Assembly: GCA_002840505.1 (NCBI GenBank)
Contig: PHBC01000003.1
Coordinates: forward strand, 488,899-552,898
DNA length: 64,000 nt
Source of the DNA: Deltaproteobacteria bacterium HGW-Deltaproteobacteria-2
GTDB lineage: Bacteria; Desulfobacterota; Syntrophia; Syntrophales; Smithellaceae
Reading direction: 5' to 3'
Both the position numbers and the translations under genes were made by a program. This document shows, in pieces, positions 8,061 through 16,890 of the stretch (positions within the stretch are counted from its first letter, which is position 1; every line of letters starts with the position of its first letter). The notes below the pieces were generated by a model. It was not told the DNA's origin. It did no database searches and saw nothing but the letters and a program-made list of their open reading frames with translations.

Positions 8061-8465
8061 TTATTTTGATTTATTGTACTTATATATTTCTGAAATCAGC
8101 TCGCTTCGGTCAAAATATACTTCGTTGCGTTTTATTTTTCTTTGACTGTTGAACTGTACAAAGCAAACTCCTATACATTCGATTACTTTTTGACCGACAG
8201 GTATTTTTGCTAACCATTTATTTAGAAACCCGCCCTCCATGGGAATCGGTTCAATCTGAGTCCACACCCAATCAGGATTTTGAGAAAGTAATTTTTTGAA
8301 ATACGAAAGGAGCTCTGTTTTTCCGTTAACACCGGATGGGATTGCCGGGTCAAGATAAAAGCAATCATCAGAATAAAATTCTGCCAATTTTTCAGGATTA
8401 TTCCCCGTCCACGCGGGTAACCACTTTGAAGCGAATTCTTTAGCTTCTTCTTTGCTCATTATCAT
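8061..8465 (-). CDS. SnoaL/NTF2-like polyketide-cyclase-fold protein
   Basis: The 134-residue protein has the pattern of a SnoaL-like cone fold: an N-terminal helix ending in WLPAWTGNNPEKLAEFYSDDCFYLDPAIP, then G-x-x-ELLSYFKKLL and strands ending in NEVYFDRSEL. These small folds serve as cyclases, isomerases or binding proteins and the activity cannot be predicted. GGAGGTG precedes the first of two close ATGs, which sets the start at 8465. It is convergent with the isochorismatase-like gene and lies in the same direction as the cupin and C_GCAxxG_C_C genes upstream. Confidence 0.75.
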   Translation of the reverse strand: MIMSKEEAKEFASKWLPAWTGNNPEKLAEFYSDDCFYLDPAIPSGVNGKTELLSYFKKLLSQNPDWVWTQIEPIPMEGGFLNKWLAKIPVGQKVIECIGVCFVQFNSQRKIKRNEVYFDRSELISEIYKYNKSK

Positions 8466-8554
8466 TACTTCACCTCCGTATTTAAAACATCTAACGCCAA
8501 AGCTTGGCAGATTCCCGTCGAATAATTTATCAGGTCATTTATGCCAGTGAACAA

Positions 8555-8869
8555 TTACCAATAGTGAATTGCCAGCCAAATTGTAATATTTTCCGGGTCT
8601 GTCCAGGCAACTTTGTGTCTGGTGTGCGCAGAAATATTTAGATAATCACCTTTTTTAAGATTAACTTCGTTACCATTTTCGAAAAGAATTGACCCGGAGC
8701 CTTCCAAAACAATCACCCACTCGTTTTCCTTTTGATCATACCAACCCGTCTCCGGCGAAGTATGGCCCTTAGAAAAAATTCTTTCGATTTTTATATTTTT
8801 ATGGCGAAGCAATTCTTCGAAAGACTCATGCTCTAATTTATCCGGCAATGAAGAAAATATATTTCCCAT
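8555..8869 (-). CDS. cupin-domain protein
   Basis: This 104-residue protein is a single cupin barrel: SPETGWYDQKENEWVIVLEGSGSILFE is the first cupin motif and LKKGDYLNISAHTRHKVAWTD the second. The metal-binding His pair of motif 1 is replaced (W-Y-D), while His in motif 2 remains, so metal binding is uncertain. It may be a small isomerase, epimerase or sensor domain. The gene lies between the SnoaL-like gene and the C_GCAxxG_C_C gene on the same strand; 32 bases separate it from the latter. Confidence 0.85.
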   Translation of the reverse strand: MGNIFSSLPDKLEHESFEELLRHKNIKIERIFSKGHTSPETGWYDQKENEWVIVLEGSGSILFENGNEVNLKKGDYLNISAHTRHKVAWTDPENITIWLAIHYW

Positions 8870-8901
8870 AGGTTGATGATCCTGTTTCTTCTGAGAATTA
8901 T

Positions 8902-9873
8902 TTATATCAAACTTTTGATAGCATTAGATGCTTCCGTTGTGGCAAGTTCGATCAACCCAGCGCATTTGTCAGAAGATGATATATGCTTTTGAAAATCAGT
9001 CCAGCCGGGAAATTTCTTATCCGTAATGAAACTACATTCTATCGCCCCTGCTTTTTCTACAAATTTTTGAACGATTTTTTTACCTACACAAAATGGTTCG
9101 GGGAAACCAAAAGGTTTATCTATGAGCAGATTAACATGACCAACAACAAATGCTTTGATTGTTTTAAAATAATTTGAATCACGAATATTCATACCCAATA
9201 CAAGATTTAGGCCTGCAATTGCTCCGACAAGAGCACCACAAACGCCTCCTTTATATCCCAAACCACCATCAAAAATAAAAGACAGCCGCTCCAGAAGAGG
9301 ATCACCTATACCGGTGCGATTTTTTATCCCCTTCAAGACAGCCTGCGCGCAATGTATCGGCTCATTTTGTATTTGTTCCTTTTCCATACTCAATTCAGGC
9401 AATTCTTTCTTTTGGTAAGCACACAAGTGTTTCATTGCACCCCCGATATGCCACAAACACTTTCCTACTCTATCACCTGGTAAAAGGTAGCGTAATTGTC
9501 CTCCTGTGGTATAAAAATTGATACCGCTTCTTTCTCTACACAATGACGAACCATAATTATCTTCAAACCATTTGATGTATTCCCCGACCAAAGACATTAC
9601 TCCCACCTCTGCTGTAATGCCTTTTTTCTGCAGGTCATCATCATACATAAGCGCAAGCCCCAAAGCACCGCCTGTTACTACTCCGCAGGTCGAACCGCTT
9701 GCCACGACACCACCTTCCAGTCCTGTGACGGCTTTCAGCACACGGTCTTCTCGCTTGTCTATCATATCCTGTAAAACTTCCTGAGAAGCCAGTGCGCAAT
9801 TCAAATCTTTTAATAGGCAAAAAGAGCCTCTCCATCCCCAATACCCTTCCCTTTTTTCTACAGGCTTATTCAT
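8902..9873 (-). CDS. C_GCAxxG_C_C family redox-associated protein, two-domain form
   Basis: The 323-residue protein contains two related halves. The first has CALASQEVL and the Gly-rich ASGSTCGVVTGGALGLAL; the second has CAQAVLKGI and YKGGVCGALVGAIAGLNLVL. This matches the C_GCAxxG_C_C family, whose members are usually about 150 residues with one copy, so a duplication or fusion is likely. The family is found in anaerobes and is presumed to carry a redox-active metal or thiol centre; no enzyme activity is established. No signal peptide is visible. GGAGG precedes the ATG. Confidence 0.8.
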   Translation of the reverse strand: MNKPVEKREGYWGWRGSFCLLKDLNCALASQEVLQDMIDKREDRVLKAVTGLEGGVVASGSTCGVVTGGALGLALMYDDDLQKKGITAEVGVMSLVGEYIKWFEDNYGSSLCRERSGINFYTTGGQLRYLLPGDRVGKCLWHIGGAMKHLCAYQKKELPELSMEKEQIQNEPIHCAQAVLKGIKNRTGIGDPLLERLSFIFDGGLGYKGGVCGALVGAIAGLNLVLGMNIRDSNYFKTIKAFVVGHVNLLIDKPFGFPEPFCVGKKIVQKFVEKAGAIECSFITDKKFPGWTDFQKHISSSDKCAGLIELATTEASNAIKSLI

Positions 9874-9922
9874 TAAATACCTCCAAACATTTCGCCTGGT
9901 GCAATTATAATACAGATTGGAG

Positions 9923-10459
9923 CTACTTCATCTTTGATTTTATTTTGATGGTTTTTCCGGCAACCATGAAGTCCTCTTTCCCTTGATGATGAATCGTTAG
10001 AGGTTCTTTCACGGCGGGATCAATCCAGGCCTTAACAACTTCAACGACAAAGAAACAGTATTTCTTGACCATGCTTGTGTCCACTACCCGACATTCAAAA
10101 TTCGCGTAACATTCATCAATGAGCGGCGCTTTGACCTTTGCGGCAGGCTTGGGTGTGAGATTAAATATTTTGAACTTGTCTAGCTTAGCTCCGGATATAT
10201 TGCCGCAGCCAACGACTTTTTCAGCTATGTTAACAGTAGGAATGTTAATCACACATTCTTTGATCGCCGTAAGCGGTCCGAAGGAATAATTTTGATCACT
10301 CATGACGAAGCCAATCAGCGGCGGTTCAAACTCCATCATCGTGTGCCAGGACATCGGCATGACATTCATCTTGCTAGCCCATGCAGTCGTGACCATGACA
10401 ACCGGCCCCGACTCCAGCAGGCTGTATACTTTGGAAAGAGGAAGTGATTTCTTTGCCAT
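9923..10459 (-). CDS. flavin reductase-like FMN-binding protein
   Basis: The 178-residue protein matches the flavin reductase-like (DIM6/NTAB) split-barrel family: SGPVVMVTTAWASKMNVMPMSW is the FMN-phosphate region, FEPPLIGFVMSDQNYSF the conserved Pro-Pro strand, and ECVINIPTVNIAEKV the helix typical of anaerobic members. In anaerobes such proteins commonly move electrons between small redox carriers rather than supply an oxygenase. GAGG precedes the ATG. It lies between the C_GCAxxG_C_C gene and a GNAT gene, all on the minus strand, but gaps of 50 to 76 bases leave operon structure open. Confidence 0.88.
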   Translation of the reverse strand: MAKKSLPLSKVYSLLESGPVVMVTTAWASKMNVMPMSWHTMMEFEPPLIGFVMSDQNYSFGPLTAIKECVINIPTVNIAEKVVGCGNISGAKLDKFKIFNLTPKPAAKVKAPLIDECYANFECRVVDTSMVKKYCFFVVEVVKAWIDPAVKEPLTIHHQGKEDFMVAGKTIKIKSKMK

Positions 10460-10535
10460 TTTTAAAAACCTCCTTTCAATAGCGATTAAGATTTACAATC
10501 ATTTTCCGTCTTTTTTGCCTTTTAACATATGTCGT

Positions 10536-10958
10536 TTACTCGGTGAATCCCCTGTCTTTCATCTGTTGGGCTTTCAGGAAAAGCGCCATGCCCGTTTTCA
10601 TTTTCCTGAATCCCAATGTCTGATAAAATTCTTCCTTTCCCGGTGATGCATATAAAATAAAATTACAACTAGAAAGCTTATCCATAATCGTCTTTATGAT
10701 GAGTGCCCCGATGCCCTGGGCCTGATATTCAGGAATGACCGCGACATCATAGATCGCCGCTTGAAAAACACCGTCGGAAATCGCCCGTCCGAAACCGATC
10801 AATTGATCTTCCCGATAGATAAACACGGAAACCTGACTATTCTCAAATGCTTTTTTGTGCGCGGCAGGTTCCGCATAAGCCATGCCCACGCGTTTCAGTG
10901 TTTCGGCTACAAACTGCCAATTAACATCCGCACAATCCAGTTTAATGTCCAATTCCAT
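10536..10958 (-). CDS. GNAT-family N-acetyltransferase
   Basis: This is a 140-residue GNAT fold. The acetyl-CoA pyrophosphate loop is visible in DVAVIPEYQAQGIGALIIKTIMD (Q-x-x-G-I-G), and the C-terminal ASPGKEEFYQTLGFRKM is the usual YxxxGF segment. The start at 10958 is preferred because AAAGGAG sits seven bases upstream; an upstream in-frame ATG lacks a site. The acceptor substrate is not predictable. The presence of Phe-Gly-Arg-Ala before strand four is typical of small-molecule acetyltransferases of the YhbS/AtsE type. Confidence 0.88.
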   Translation of the reverse strand: MELDIKLDCADVNWQFVAETLKRVGMAYAEPAAHKKAFENSQVSVFIYREDQLIGFGRAISDGVFQAAIYDVAVIPEYQAQGIGALIIKTIMDKLSSCNFILYASPGKEEFYQTLGFRKMKTGMALFLKAQQMKDRGFTE

Positions 10959-11521
10959 CAGAAATCTCCTTTGCCTTTTTTGGAGGAAAGAATTCCGGAT
11001 ATATAAAGCTTTAGACAAACGTGGAAGTCACCAGACAGAGCTAAAATAGAAACGTCTCCTTTTCCCATAAGAATGTCCATTCCACTCAACAACTTTTTTG
11101 TAGATGCCACGGGGATAATCATTAAATTTATCTGTGTGGAGCTATCCTCTCCGCTTCGTCCCGACAGAGTCGGAATTTAATTAACCAATTTCGATGTGCC
11201 TATCGTAACCCCATTGTGCCCCTAAGGGTATTTAGGTTATTTGCTTTGGAATTGGAGCTTCACTAATAACTTGAATCTGAGAATATGAAAATAATTTCAC
11301 TAATAGAAGCATCTTTCATCATTATTTGTCAATATTTTTTAAAAGAACCGTAAAACTGGATGCCGGATCAAGTCCGGCATGAGACAGAGGAATGGATTTA
11401 CGCTCCCCGATCAGGTCGAGGACAAGCTTCGCGGGAATTACATCTTAAGAAAACGAATTGTCAAACTGCACGTTTTTGTTTATATTGTTACGGCATAAGG
11501 ACGAGCTTTTGAGGAGAAAGA
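10959..11521. other. 563-bp intergenic region with repeat fragments
   Basis: No gene is supported here. A hairpin at 11360-11380 (ATGCCGGATCAAGTCCGGCAT) within 11353-11384 is a short member of the ACTGGAT...ATGA dispersed family (R4). A second REP-like stretch follows at 11402-11435. The last 40 bases carry the ribosome-binding site (GAGGAG) for the permease. Confidence 0.5.
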
Positions 11522-13060
11522 ATGACAACTGAAAACACCACTGGTCAGTACAGATTCTGGGGAGAGACAACCGCTTTTCTTGCCCTTTTTCTCGACAATG
11601 TCGGGACACTGATATTTTTCAGCGCTATCCTTGTCTTCACTTTCAACTATCCGGCAGATATTATCCTGACACGCATGATTCCCGGCACAGCCGTAGGAAT
11701 TTGCATAGGCGATCTTGTTTACACTTGGCTTGCGCTTCGTTTGAGAAAAAAAACAGGGCGTACCGATGTGACGGCGATGCCTCTGGGAATTGACACTCCT
11801 TCAACAATCGGCATTGCCTACGCCGTCATGGGCCCGGCTTATGTCGCCACACATGATGCGCAACTCACCTGGCACATCGGCATGGCCACTCTTTTTATGA
11901 TCGGCACGGTTAAAATAATCACTTCTTTTTTCGGCGGATGGGTTCAGCGCATCATTCCCACCGCGGGACTTTTGGGTCCACTGGCCGGAATCGGGCTTTT
12001 GCTACTCGGATTTCTGCCAATGATCGAACTATTTAACGAGGCCATTGTCGGCATGGTGGCGCTGGGGTTAATCTTTACAGCACTCATGAGCAAGATGCAA
12101 CTGCCGGGAAAGCTGCCCGGGGTTTTGGCGGCTGTAGTTCTTGGCACGGGCATTCATTTTGTACTGGGCTATGGTGGATACCTGCCGGAGTTTACCGCAC
12201 CAACACTGCAAATGACTTTTTCAATGCCTGCATTTTCCATTGATTTTATCAAAACGCTGCCGCACAGCATCCAGTATCTGACCATCGCTATTCCCTTCGG
12301 CATTCTGACGATCATCGGCGGTATCAACAATACGGAAAGTGCCCGTCTGGCCGGTGATGACTACCGCACCAGAGACATTCTGCTCACGGAGGCATTTTCA
12401 TCATTGATCGCGGCATTCTTCGGCGGAGTGGCACAAACTACGCCCTATATCGGCCATCCGGCATACAAAAAAATGGGCGCAACCTGGTGGTACACATTGC
12501 TGACCGGATTGCTGATAGGCATCTGCTCCGTGATTGGACTGCTTTCACTTTTTGTCAGTCTCATACCGCGGGCGGTTATCGCGCCTATTTTCATCTTTAT
12601 CGGTTTTGAAATCATGCGGCAGGCGTACAATGATTCGCCACCAAAACATTCTCCGGCGGTAAGTTTGAGTATCCTGCCCGTTATCGCCTCTCTTGTGCTG
12701 ATAATTCTAGGCCAGTTCATGGGAGCGATGGGTACCACACCGGATAAGCTTCCTGTGCGTTTGCAAACCATGCATCAAACACTGACGATGCTCAGCAACG
12801 GATTTATCATCACCGGGCTTCTCTGGGGAAGTATGCTGGCTTTTTTGATTGACCACCAAGCGCGGTTGGCAGCTCTTTGCGCCGCAGTCTGCGCCATACT
12901 CACACTCTTTGGCATAATCCATTCCATAATGCCGACCGGCGAATTGTATCTGCCATGGATGATTACATCACACACCCATTACATGACGGCTGCGGCGTAT
13001 TTTGCTCTTTCGGGCATCCTGCTTTTATTGACCGGAAAACAAAATGAATCAACGTTGTAA
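11522..13060 (+). CDS. NCS2-type nucleobase permease-like membrane protein
   Basis: The 512-residue protein has about 12 to 14 hydrophobic segments and the N-terminal pattern of AzgA/xanthine-uracil permease relatives: FLALFLDNVGTLIFFSAILV, then RKKTGRTDVTAMPLGIDTPS and a later GGINNTESARLAGDDYRTRDILL helix break followed by GGVAQTTPYIGHPAYKKMG. It probably moves a nucleobase or similar small solute by proton symport at the inner membrane. It is preceded by GAGGAG and stands alone. Substrate specificity cannot be set from the residues seen. Confidence 0.85.
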   Translation: MTTENTTGQYRFWGETTAFLALFLDNVGTLIFFSAILVFTFNYPADIILTRMIPGTAVGICIGDLVYTWLALRLRKKTGRTDVTAMPLGIDTPSTIGIAYAVMGPAYVATHDAQLTWHIGMATLFMIGTVKIITSFFGGWVQRIIPTAGLLGPLAGIGLLLLGFLPMIELFNEAIVGMVALGLIFTALMSKMQLPGKLPGVLAAVVLGTGIHFVLGYGGYLPEFTAPTLQMTFSMPAFSIDFIKTLPHSIQYLTIAIPFGILTIIGGINNTESARLAGDDYRTRDILLTEAFSSLIAAFFGGVAQTTPYIGHPAYKKMGATWWYTLLTGLLIGICSVIGLLSLFVSLIPRAVIAPIFIFIGFEIMRQAYNDSPPKHSPAVSLSILPVIASLVLIILGQFMGAMGTTPDKLPVRLQTMHQTLTMLSNGFIITGLLWGSMLAFLIDHQARLAALCAAVCAILTLFGIIHSIMPTGELYLPWMITSHTHYMTAAAYFALSGILLLLTGKQNESTL

Positions 13061-13075
13061 GTGGGCTATATTTCC

Positions 13076-13104
13076 TTGACATAAAAGTTCGGACTTCCTA
13101 TAGT
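13076..13104 (+). promoter_or_regulatory. sigma-70-like promoter for the exported-protein operon
   Basis: TTGACA (13076-13081) and TATAGT (13099-13104) are separated by exactly 17 bases, near consensus, and sit 54 bases before the first gene of a six-gene run of exported proteins. It is the best promoter in the window by eye. Confidence 0.65.
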
Positions 13105-13157
13105 TACACTCATGCCGATGCAACGCTTCGTCGGAAAAAACTACAAGGAGAAAAAAT

Positions 13158-13727
13158 ATGTCTTCAAAACATTATATTGGGGTATATTTGTTTGCACTTT
13201 GCTTTATCCTGATTTCTTCTATCTCCCATGCCGAACAAAGATCAACAGGCAACATTGGAATAATCAAACCAACCGTTGCTGCAGGTAAACAGGAATTAAA
13301 ACCTCTGCAACAAACTTTAATAGCAAGTCAATATGCAATGCCTAATATATATCAATTGCTACTTTTAACTATTGACAACGTGTATGCAGCAAAAAATGAA
13401 TTGCAAAGTGCCGTAGGCACAGGTTATTTACCCGCAGGTATTGATGATGAATTGCGCAGTTACTATAAGCCTCATATCAAGAATTGCCTGGCGAAAAGCT
13501 ATTCGGTTCAGGACCAGCAGGCTGCCGGCTGTGCCGGAACTGACACGGTCAACCACTGTATGGATAAATTATATAAATATTGCATTGGTTCTTATAAGGG
13601 AGGCAGCGGCAACAAGGAAAACTTTATAAAAAAATTTAAGACGGCACTTGAGCGTTCAAATGATATAAATGCGAAAAGCAAAAATTATTCCAACCAGTTG
13701 CAGACACTTTTGAATAATATGCCGTAA
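13158..13727 (+). CDS. exported Cys-containing protein, paralog A
   Basis: This 189-residue protein has a signal peptide ending near SHAEQ. The mature part opens with EQRSTGNIG...LKPLQQTL and contains a Cys module: NCLAKSYSVQDQQAAGC, then HCMDKLYKYC. The neighbouring gene at 13796 repeats the whole design (EQRAIGPKQ...IRPLQQPL; VQDQQNAGC; LCMEKVIKHC), so the two are tandem paralogs with little identity outside these motifs. The paired cysteines suggest disulfides in the periplasm or outside. I recognise no family. It is the first gene after a near-consensus promoter, with AAGGAG before the ATG. Confidence 0.75.
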   Translation: MSSKHYIGVYLFALCFILISSISHAEQRSTGNIGIIKPTVAAGKQELKPLQQTLIASQYAMPNIYQLLLLTIDNVYAAKNELQSAVGTGYLPAGIDDELRSYYKPHIKNCLAKSYSVQDQQAAGCAGTDTVNHCMDKLYKYCIGSYKGGSGNKENFIKKFKTALERSNDINAKSKNYSNQLQTLLNNMP

Positions 13728-13795
13728 AAAATGAGTCAACTATGCGTAAACAATAAGTACATTATCAAAATTGAAGATAAGGAGGATGCGAAAAG

Positions 13796-14389
13796 ATGAA
13801 AAAAATAAATGCTAAGGCAGGTGTTTTATTTTTCTTGATGCCCGTTCTATTTTTAAATTTACTTACTGCCTCCTCATATGCTGAACAACGGGCTATAGGA
13901 CCGAAACAAATTCAAAGCTCAGCTCCGGCAACCGGAACACAGGCCATCAGACCTTTGCAGCAACCTCTCATGCTACAAGGGTCATTGCCTCCTTTTGTCT
14001 GTTCTTCTACAGTTGGTGCGATAAACGATGTTATAAAAACAGCTCAAACGGAAGTGCCCACGGCGGTACAGGCATACACTAACCAGGGATTCGTTGATTT
14101 TCAGGGAACTTCGGAAAATACGGCAGGCATTTACAGAAACTATGTGCAGGACTGTTGCTCACCAAACAAAAGCTTTACGGTGCAGGACCAACAAAATGCG
14201 GGATGTTTGAATAGTGATAACGTAAAACTTTGCATGGAAAAGGTAATAAAACATTGCATCAGTCAATACCCGCAGAAGAACTCTCTTAAAGCCATGTTAT
14301 TTAATTCTCGGGACAAGGCTAATAAAGTCAGTGCCAAAACGAAACAGCTGCACGAAAATATAAACCGGCTATATGATATGATCCCGTAA
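13796..14389 (+). CDS. exported Cys-containing protein, paralog B
   Basis: This 197-residue paralog of the preceding gene has a signal peptide ending near SYAEQ. The mature protein has EQRAIGPKQI, IRPLQQPL and a C-terminal module with DCCSPNKSFTVQDQQNAGC and LCMEKVIKHC; an extra Cys pair (CC) replaces the single Cys of paralog A. AAGGAGG precedes the ATG. The retained motif order with diverged intervening sequence suggests an old duplication and different partners. The function is unknown; export and disulfide formation are inferred. Confidence 0.75.
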   Translation: MKKINAKAGVLFFLMPVLFLNLLTASSYAEQRAIGPKQIQSSAPATGTQAIRPLQQPLMLQGSLPPFVCSSTVGAINDVIKTAQTEVPTAVQAYTNQGFVDFQGTSENTAGIYRNYVQDCCSPNKSFTVQDQQNAGCLNSDNVKLCMEKVIKHCISQYPQKNSLKAMLFNSRDKANKVSAKTKQLHENINRLYDMIP

Positions 14390-14440
14390 TGCGGGATAAA
14401 AATAAGATCCACCTGATAAACGAAAGGAGGTAAAATAGAG

Positions 14441-14785
14441 ATGAAAAAATTCTTTGCGATGGTAGGTGTTTTGTTTTTCCTGGTATCAGTATTATTTTTC
14501 GTTCCGTGCAAAGGTTTTGCGATTAATCCGCAACCGGAACCACCCGGTGATAAAGCTAAATCCATCATTGTCGTTAATGAGTCCTACATAGGAACAATCA
14601 TAAAAATTGAAGGCAACAAGATTACAGTCCGCAATGAAACAGGAATGGAAAAAATAATCACAGGAAATTTCACCGGCCTAAAAATCGGCGGCAAGGTAAA
14701 GGTAACGACAAGAGACGGCCGGACATGGCTCAACCCTCAGCCCGAACCGCCACTGCCTGCCAAGGCAAAACCTTTAACCAAATAA
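14441..14785 (+). CDS. small exported protein with NPQPEPP motifs and OB-like core
   Basis: This 114-residue protein has a signal peptide (LFFLVSVLFFVPCKGFA) and two copies of the motif NPQPEPP: one immediately after the cleavage site (INPQPEPPG) and one near the C-terminus (LNPQPEPPL). Between them lies a small beta-rich domain (YIGTIIKIEGNKITVRNETG ... KVTTRDGRTW) resembling DUF5666-type OB folds. NPQPEPP peptides recur in exported proteins of related anaerobes, but their role is not known to me. An excellent GGAGG site precedes the ATG. Same strand as, and close to, its neighbours. Confidence 0.75.
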   Translation: MKKFFAMVGVLFFLVSVLFFVPCKGFAINPQPEPPGDKAKSIIVVNESYIGTIIKIEGNKITVRNETGMEKIITGNFTGLKIGGKVKVTTRDGRTWLNPQPEPPLPAKAKPLTK

Positions 14786-14842
14786 GGTTTAGCTTTTTTA
14801 AATAAGTTTAATTTTTAATTACATTATGGGGGATATTGCCTG

Positions 14843-16876
14843 ATGGCCCAAAAGTTAATGAATTGGTTTTGTGTCATTTTCGTTATTATATGCTTCCTCA
14901 CGCCGGCTTTTGCTTTGGCAGAGGAATGCATCGTTGTCACCTCCCCCATTGAAAACACCGTGATTATTGGAAAGCGCCCGGAAGTCAAAGGTGTCTTTCG
15001 CTGTACCCTGACTCCCGGATCGTATGTTGTCATGCTCGATGGAGTCGATGTAACACAGCTCATGGATGTAACCGCTGAAGGATTTACTTACCGGCCAGAA
15101 ATGCTCGTAACTACGGGTAGTCACTCGCTGTCCGTCAGTTATACGGGCGCGGACAATTTGCCGCATCAATTTGCCGTTAATTTCAGCATCCGCCATTCGG
15201 AAAAGTTCGGCGAAATTTACTCCAAGAATGATGTATCTCTTCTATACGAAGGCGCACTGGTAAGAAAAGACAGCGCAGCCGATGCAGCCGCACCGATATA
15301 TACGGAAGGTCAAAACGTTGCCCCTTCAACAACGGCAACTTATCCAAGCTCTAAAATCGAAGGAAATCTGGCATCGGAAAGCAGGGTAAAAGAAGGGCCG
15401 TGGAATGTCGCTTTCACAACTAATGTGCGATACTTCGATCAGGATATCCCTGTAATGGATCCGTTGAAAAAAGGGCTTACCGTTGCCAACTGGCTGTTCA
15501 CAGGTAACTACGAAAAGGATCGTGTCAAAATGAAGCTCAGCGCGGGGGATGTCATGATAAATGAAACCCCGTATACGATATCCGGTTTTTCCAGAAAAGG
15601 AACCATGTTCAATGGTGAAGCTGGTCCGGTTTATGCCAATGTTTTCAGCGCCCGCAGTGCACAGACCTTCGGCGTCGACGGCGGTATCGGCATCGGCGAT
15701 GTGAGTGAAGATCACATATTCGGCGCCTCCGCCGGCGTCAAGCTTTTTGAAAATAAAGTTGATGTCCGGACAATTTATGTGACCGGAACAGATCCGTCTG
15801 CGGCGGGACTTCCCGCTTCCATAACGCCGCCATCCGAACAGCCAAATGTATACGGAAACTCAACAACCACAGGAAACAAACAAGGAGATGTCGTTGGTTT
15901 TCTGCTGACTACAGATTTTTTACAGAATCGTCTCAGGACGGAGATGGAGGCCGACTTTACGCGATACGATCCGGATATCGCCGATGAGTTTGACAAAAGA
16001 AGCTCCTCCGCCTACAGGGCTAAAATTGGCGGCGCCATCAACTGGTTTACTTATGATGCGTTATACGAATATATCGGGAAATACTACGGTGTCGTCGGGA
16101 ATCCTTCGCTGGCAAAAGACAGACAGGGCTTCAGTCTGCAAAGCGGCATCAACCTGTCAGATCAGAATCTCAATGTTATGGCATCCCGCTATTCGGATAA
16201 CGTCGATTCGGATCCTCTCTTTCCGGAAATCGTCAGCACCCAGGGAAGCATCTCTTATCAGTTCAACAAGATTCCCTACGTTCCTATGGGATTAACATAT
16301 CAAAAAATTATTCAGGAAAGCTCAAAGGAACCCGTTGGCAGTACGCGTATGGATATGAACACCGATACCTATTCGGCCAGAATTGGTTTCACTAAGGGCA
16401 GCTTTACGGTCAATTTTGCGCCGTCTTATTCGCTAATCAACGACAAGACACCAGCGGATGCTGATATGACAAACATTTCTTATGCCGCAACGGCGGCCTA
16501 CGCCCTGCCTAATCTTTCCATTGCTCCGGCATTCTCCTGGACTAAAACACGTAATCATGCAACGAATGTCTGGACAGACACCTTTGTCTATAATCTCGAC
16601 TTTCGCTCACGCTTTTTCCACGACAGAATCTCCTTTGACGCCGGCGGCACTTATACGGCATCAACAGCGGATAACAATTCTGTGGACAGTGGAACTTGGA
16701 ACGCGCGGGCAGCCGTATCTTACCGGCTCAATGATCACCTGAAAACATTTGTCAAACCTGCGGTGGGATTGCGTTTGAGCTATCTGAAAACGGACGATAA
16801 AATAAATGCGGGAATGGATAAAGACGAATTTAGTTTGTTTGTTGTTCTGGAAGCAGCAATGCCCATTATATTTTAA
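14843..16876 (+). CDS. predicted outer-membrane beta-barrel protein
   Basis: The 677-residue protein has a signal peptide (VIFVIICFLTPAFALAE), an N-terminal Ig-like domain of about 100 residues (IVVTSPIENTVIIG, ... SHSLSVSYTG), and then a long series of alternating amphipathic strands (FTTNVRYFDQDIP, FSLQSGINLSDQNLNVMASR, SFTVNFAPSYSLI). It ends in MPIIF: a C-terminal Phe is the typical recognition signal for the BAM machinery. It is probably an outer-membrane channel or anchor for the surrounding exported proteins. No named family is recognised. The start has only a weak GGGGG site; an ATG 18 bases downstream is the alternative. Confidence 0.75.
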   Translation: MAQKLMNWFCVIFVIICFLTPAFALAEECIVVTSPIENTVIIGKRPEVKGVFRCTLTPGSYVVMLDGVDVTQLMDVTAEGFTYRPEMLVTTGSHSLSVSYTGADNLPHQFAVNFSIRHSEKFGEIYSKNDVSLLYEGALVRKDSAADAAAPIYTEGQNVAPSTTATYPSSKIEGNLASESRVKEGPWNVAFTTNVRYFDQDIPVMDPLKKGLTVANWLFTGNYEKDRVKMKLSAGDVMINETPYTISGFSRKGTMFNGEAGPVYANVFSARSAQTFGVDGGIGIGDVSEDHIFGASAGVKLFENKVDVRTIYVTGTDPSAAGLPASITPPSEQPNVYGNSTTTGNKQGDVVGFLLTTDFLQNRLRTEMEADFTRYDPDIADEFDKRSSSAYRAKIGGAINWFTYDALYEYIGKYYGVVGNPSLAKDRQGFSLQSGINLSDQNLNVMASRYSDNVDSDPLFPEIVSTQGSISYQFNKIPYVPMGLTYQKIIQESSKEPVGSTRMDMNTDTYSARIGFTKGSFTVNFAPSYSLINDKTPADADMTNISYAATAAYALPNLSIAPAFSWTKTRNHATNVWTDTFVYNLDFRSRFFHDRISFDAGGTYTASTADNNSVDSGTWNARAAVSYRLNDHLKTFVKPAVGLRLSYLKTDDKINAGMDKDEFSLFVVLEAAMPIIF

Positions 16877-16890
16877 ACGGAGGAATTTTT

